DNA of 64,000 bases from contig JAUCEF010000016.1 of the NCBI GenBank assembly GCA_033558025.1, forward strand, positions 1,922,001-1,986,000. Direction: 5' to 3'. The stretch comes from Phytophthora sp. 'mugwort' (Eukaryota; Oomycota; Peronosporomycetes; Peronosporales; Peronosporaceae). Below are positions 60,428 to 64,000 of this stretch, piece after piece. The notes under the pieces are model-generated. The model saw nothing but the letters and a program-made list of their open reading frames with translations, did no database searches and was not told the origin of the DNA. The translations under genes and the position numbers were made by a program. Within the stretch, counting starts at the first letter, position 1; each line of letters starts with the position of its first letter.

Positions 60428-61495
60428 CTAGTTCTCGAGCACCACGCGATAGCGCACCGTGCCGTTGCGCACCATGTCGATGCCTTCGTTCACCTTGGCC
60501 ATCGGCAGCTTCTGGATCACCGGACGCACGTTGTGCTTGGACGCCACCTCGAGCGTGTCCTTTATGTCCTGGATGCTGCCCACGTTGCTTCCCACAAATT
60601 TGGCACCCTTTGCCACGACGTGGAACGCATGAAACTTGATGTCGTCGTTCGGCAGGCCCACCATGATGCACGTGCCGCGCACGGCCAAGAAGCTCAAGAA
60701 CGTGCTGTACGGCATGTTGTTGGCATCGGCCGTGATCAGCAAAATGTCCACGGACCCGACGGCCGCCTCAGCCTGCTTATCGTCCGTGTACACCACGAAC
60801 TCGTCGGCGCCCAGGTCGCGTACCTCCTTCTCCTTGTTGTTGGAGCGCGAGAAGGCCGTCACGGAGGCGGCACCCATGGCCTTGGCGAACTGGATGCCCA
60901 GATGGCCCAGGCCGCCAATACCCACGATTCCCACGCGGTCACCTTTCTTGATACCGGCCTCTTTGAAGGGCGTGAACACCGTCGTGCCGGCGCACATCAG
61001 AGGTGCAGCGACATCCGACGGAATGTTGTCCGGGATCTTGATCGCGAACTCGTGAGGCACGCGCACATAGTCAGCGTAGCCGCCGTACGTGATGGCGCCG
61101 TCGCTTTTGTACTTGTCGCTGTACGTCCACACGCGGTGCGGGCAGTACGCGTCATCGCCGTTGGCGCACACGGAGCATGGAGCCTTGGCGTCCTTGTTCA
61201 GGCATGCAGACACCAGCGCACCGACGCCCACGCGGTCCCCCACCTGCAGGACCTTGACATCGGGGCCAGCCTGCGTCACTTCACCGACGATCTCGTGGCC
61301 CACCACACACGGGTACATCGTCTGGCCCCAGCCGCTGTCGAGCGAGTGTAGGTCGGAACCGCAGATGCCGCAGTGTGAGATTTTGATCTCCACGTCCTCG
61401 GCACCAAGCGGGCGCGATTGATACTCCCACGGCTTGATCTCCTCGCCCTTGCCGAAGGAGGCGTAGGCGTGAACAGTTCTCGGGGCGGCGGACAT
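60428..61495 (-). CDS. Zinc alcohol dehydrogenase, cinnamyl-alcohol-dehydrogenase type (copy 2)
   Basis: The 355-residue protein is very close to copy 1: SHCGICGSDLHSLDSGWG, VVGHEIVGEV, ACLNKDAKAPCSVCANGDD with four structural Cys, GIGGLGHLGIQFAKAMGA and the shared C-terminal VRNGTVRYRVVLEN. Catalytic and structural zinc sites are complete. The frame is open upstream of 61495, but the Met there starts the conserved SAAPRTVHAYASFGKGEE shared with copy 1. A core promoter 40-56 nt upstream places the extra open stretch in the 5' leader. Copies differ mainly in the zinc loop and in the cofactor-adjacent segments, so substrate range could differ. Confidence 0.9.
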   Translation of the reverse strand: MSAAPRTVHAYASFGKGEEIKPWEYQSRPLGAEDVEIKISHCGICGSDLHSLDSGWGQTMYPCVVGHEIVGEVTQAGPDVKVLQVGDRVGVGALVSACLNKDAKAPCSVCANGDDAYCPHRVWTYSDKYKSDGAITYGGYADYVRVPHEFAIKIPDNIPSDVAAPLMCAGTTVFTPFKEAGIKKGDRVGIVGIGGLGHLGIQFAKAMGAASVTAFSRSNNKEKEVRDLGADEFVVYTDDKQAEAAVGSVDILLITADANNMPYSTFLSFLAVRGTCIMVGLPNDDIKFHAFHVVAKGAKFVGSNVGSIQDIKDTLEVASKHNVRPVIQKLPMAKVNEGIDMVRNGTVRYRVVLEN

Positions 61496-61535
61496 TATGG
61501 TTGTAGATGTTGATTGGTAGTGCTGCTTGGAGAGC

Positions 61536-61551
61536 AAATTACAGAATGAGC
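61536..61551 (-). promoter_or_regulatory. Inr-FPR core promoter of dehydrogenase copy 2
   Basis: The minus strand reads GCTCATTCTGTAATTT, one mismatch from the oomycete consensus GCTCATTYYNCAWTTT. Start is expected at about 61547, 52 nt before the ATG. Confidence 0.8.
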
Positions 61552-62320
61552 TCGATTGAGAAAACTGCTGCGTTAGCAGCCACGGGGGCCGAATATGGGG
61601 TGGGCAGGTTAATGAGGTTAGAGGTGGCGGATGTCGCGAGAATCCTGCTGATCGGTTGCCGTCCGCTTGGGCTGCAATCACTGCTCGCTATCCTGTCAGG
61701 TTGTGACATGCGTCCTGCTGCTGAAATGAACTCAGCACAAGTATTTGTAAACACAACAGGCTCACGCAATGACAGAGTAATACTGTACATATACAGGAAC
61801 ATGTACTGTACACGTGTTTCGAGGTGTTCATGTACACATAGAACCAGCCACCATCGTCCAGCGGACATGTTGGCTCTATCGCCGCTACTTCACTGCGATG
61901 ATGTGGGTGATGAGGCTTGTTTGGAATCGTCAACATGGTCATCGGTGAGTAAACCGAGCAGTATATTCTGGGCTCCGGTTAGTTGTTTCCAAATTTAAGA
62001 AATGAAATTGAACCGTTTTCTGGTTCACACGAAATTAATGCATTGACACCGAAAATGGGACCCACGAAATTGGGCCCGTGCTACTTCAACTACGGAGGAG
62101 GGTGCTGGACTATACAGATCTTTTGGATACTAAATAAACAAATATGGGGTCACTATATAAGCCAGGGCTTGATTATACAACGCGTGGAGAATGAGGATAA
62201 ACTATATTTGAGGGTTCAGAATATAACAGCATTGGCCTGAATAATTCAGCGACGTGGTGTAATTATTGCATTCTTTGGAAAGTTGGATATGGGGGCAAAG
62301 CGAAGAAGATATAACTATCG
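61552..62320. other. Intergenic region without a supported gene
   Basis: About 0.8 kb. Repeated GTACA/TGTAC-rich motifs lie at 61785-61835. No coding sequence is supported. Confidence 0.4.
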
Positions 62321-62322
62321 CA

Positions 62323-62639
62323 ATGCCCCCATGGCATCAACTGGCTCTTCTCGACTCAGAAGAAGCCTACGACTTACCGAGACGTGGTCATGTGTTGTGC
62401 AGCTGTGCTCATAACGTGGATTTCGAATATTGTCGTGTTTGCAATGCCCGCCACACGATGATTGAAAGGAGGTTAAGATGCAAAAGTTCGACGTGAGTAG
62501 TAACTTCTAGAACATTATGTGTACGTTTTTTTAATTTATGCTAATTCTTAGGTCGTGTTTGCGCAAAACGACGTGTCATCGAAATGAACAGTTTAAAAAG
62601 TTCCATCGGGAAATGGCAATTCGACAAATGAGTTTTTAA
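62323..62639 (+). CDS. Small Cys-rich, possibly zinc-binding protein, two exons
   Basis: Exons 62323-62492 and 62552-62639 join in phase across a 59-bp intron (GTGAGT...TTCTTAG) to 85 residues. The sequence has CSC, then CRVCNARHTMIERRLRC and a later CLRKTTCH, a spacing like zinc-binding fingers found near the start of some oomycete transposon proteins. The second exon ends in a basic helix (KKFHREMAIRQMSF). No family was identified with certainty. It lies about 110 bp before the Harbinger remnant and may be an eroded piece of another repeat. Confidence 0.4.
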
Positions 62640-62752
62640 AAAAACGTGTTCGCGAGGATTGTGAATGTGTTTGTTTTTCCAATGACCAAAAACCGGGTTT
62701 CCCAACTTGCAATAGTGACACGCTCTTCAACAGAAATTGCCGTCCGATCAAC

Positions 62753-63852
62753 ATGGCCGGTGTTGATGATGACGACGCGTTGGAGGACGAAATGATTCTG
62801 ATGCTCGCGGTTGAGCTAGCGAGCGAGTCGACGTATGATATCCGGAAAGAGAAGGTGCCGCGCTTGCTCCCAGGGGTCCGTGTACACTGTTCCGTGCCAT
62901 CTACAACTCGCCGAATGTGCCGTTGTTTCGAGACCATTTTCGCATGAATTGCGCGGCTTTTGACTTGCTGTTCGAGCTCTGTGGCCAGTTCATCTCGGAG
63001 ACCATTCGCAATCCACGAGAGGCGCTTGGCGTGGCCATTGACTGGCTGGGAAGCGCTCCATCGTGTAGGAAGCAAGGGCTTTACTTCAATTTGTCGTTCT
63101 CTATGCTCGGCCTCCAAGCTATCCTACAAGGCCTCCACACGCTCATGAAGATGCTGACGCGGGTTCCAGATAAGTTCAAGACCAAGTTCCCCTACTATGG
63201 CCAAGCTCTCTGTGCCATTGATGGTGCACATATCCCGCTCACCTTTGCTCGAGCGGACGCAGAGCGCTTCCGGAATCGAAAGGGCTGGATCAGCATAAAT
63301 GTGCTTGTGGCATCGGATTGGTCAATGCGCTGCTGCTTTGCGTTTGTCGGTGCTGACGGGAGCGCTCACGATGCCACAATGCTTCAGTGAAGCCGATTCA
63401 TGTCTACCATCCCAGAGAGCTTCTACGCGATGGCCGATGCAGGCTATGGCCTGGATGACATGGTGCTCACTCCACTTCGTGGTGTCCGCTACCACCTCAA
63501 GGAATGGGCAAAGCAGCGCCACGGTCGGCCTCAGAATGGAAAGAAGCTGTTCAGTTTACGGCACGCCAAAACTCGTAATATTGTCGAGCGATTGATTGGT
63601 GTACTCAAGCGTCGCTTTCGAGTTCTTCGTTCGGGCATGGAATGCGAGTTTGGGACGAGCAAGGCGTCCATCTACGCGTGCATGCTGCTGCATAACTTCA
63701 TTCGAGACGTTGATCGGAAGGACCGCGAAAAGGACCTGGTCGACAGACCCAATCCCGAGCAAGACCAATGGGACGCTACTCGAGAAGACCACGAGATTCT
63801 CGGTGACTATCCGCACAACGACAAGCTCCAAAATGGCGAGCGCTTAGAATAA
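62753..63852 (+). pseudogene. Second Harbinger DDE nuclease (HARBI1-like), two lesions
   Basis: The first part (MAGVDDDDALEDEMILMLAV) is joined to the rest only after a frameshift at about 62870. From TLFRAIYNSPNVPLFRDHFR onward the frame runs through the DDE motifs: ALCAIDGAHIPLTF (about 63215), VGADGSAHDATM (about 63360), and, after an in-frame TGA at 63388-63390, MADAGYGLDDMVL and NIVERLIGVLKRRFRVL with ACMLLHNFIRD. The C-terminus is acidic and ends at 63852. Two lesions in an otherwise clean frame suggest recent decay or sequencing error. It is a different subfamily from the nuclease at 45712-46972. Confidence 0.75.
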
Positions 63853-63916
63853 TAACCGCTATAGCATTTGACTTCAGGGATTGTACATCCTGGTGTTCGT
63901 GGATGCGTCGTCGACT

Positions 63917-64000
63917 ATGTGGGAAAAGTACCAGGAATTCCGAGCAGCCGCTGACGACTCCGAGAGCTCAGATGAAGACGACACGACGAAATACAAGAAC
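63917..64000 (+). CDS. Start of a Harbinger-associated Myb/SANT-like ORF, cut by window edge
   Basis: The frame is open to the last base (28 codons): TMWEKYQEF then an acidic AADDSESSDEDD stretch. An upstream in-frame LYILVFVDASS after a CAG at 63875-63877 suggests the ORF is continued from an earlier exon. WEKY after a hydrophobic strand resembles the C-terminal part of the Myb/SANT-like domain that accompanies Harbinger nucleases. Too short for a firm call. Confidence 0.35.
   Translation, partial: MWEKYQEFRAAADDSESSDEDDTTKYKN

Noticed and set aside
60362..61351. 329-residue plus-strand ORF
   Set aside because: Antisense shadow of dehydrogenase copy 2, similar in composition to the shadow of copy 1.

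Overview
This is nuclear DNA of an oomycete, most likely a plant-pathogenic Phytophthora or close relative. The evidence is compact genes with 59-102 bp GT-AG introns, oomycete-type initiator/FPR core promoters, flagellar genes beside plant-pathogen-type TKL receptor kinases, and transposon remnants of families that are abundant in Phytophthora. No tools were run; all family calls come from reading motifs.

Layout. 0.2-1.3 kb: decayed Tc1/mariner transposase. 1.9-6.7 kb: decayed Mutator-like (MULE) gene with FAR1-type finger, DDE transposase core, SWIM/AT-hook remnant and a still-open Ulp1-type cysteine protease. 7.0-19.7 kb: conserved gene island with a PXK-like pseudokinase, a thioredoxin-fold protein, a four-exon Josephin deubiquitinase, a choline-transporter-like protein and an ASCC3-type double helicase. 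20.8-24.2 kb: a receptor-like TKL kinase and a divergent-family, kinase-less membrane protein with the same ectodomain. 24.9-29.1 kb: a complete but inactivated piggyBac element with TTAA target duplication. 29.2-31.7 kb: a four-helix membrane protein and a second TKL receptor kinase. 32.3-41.4 kb: repeat graveyard (TKL kinase pseudogene, two hAT remnants, Ty3/gypsy pieces and LTR fragments).

41.7-43.5 kb: PP1 inhibitor-2 and a flagellar PG-rich repeat protein. 44.5-47.1 kb: a bounded PIF/Harbinger element with a Myb/SANT-like ORF and a broken DDE nuclease. 48.2-56.3 kb: second gene island with a VIT/CCC1 iron transporter, an IFT144-like beta-propeller protein that ends in a membrane segment, a two-domain cyclic-nucleotide-binding protein, a GPI-type version of the same Cys-rich ectodomain, and propionyl-CoA carboxylase alpha. 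58.6-61.5 kb: tandem cinnamyl-alcohol-dehydrogenase-type genes. 62.3-64.0 kb: a small Cys-rich ORF and a second Harbinger element that runs off the window.

The most interesting signals are one Cys-rich extracellular domain used with three membrane outputs (kinase, short tail, GPI-like tail), the truncated IFT144-like protein with a new transmembrane tail, and several well-preserved transposon boundaries.
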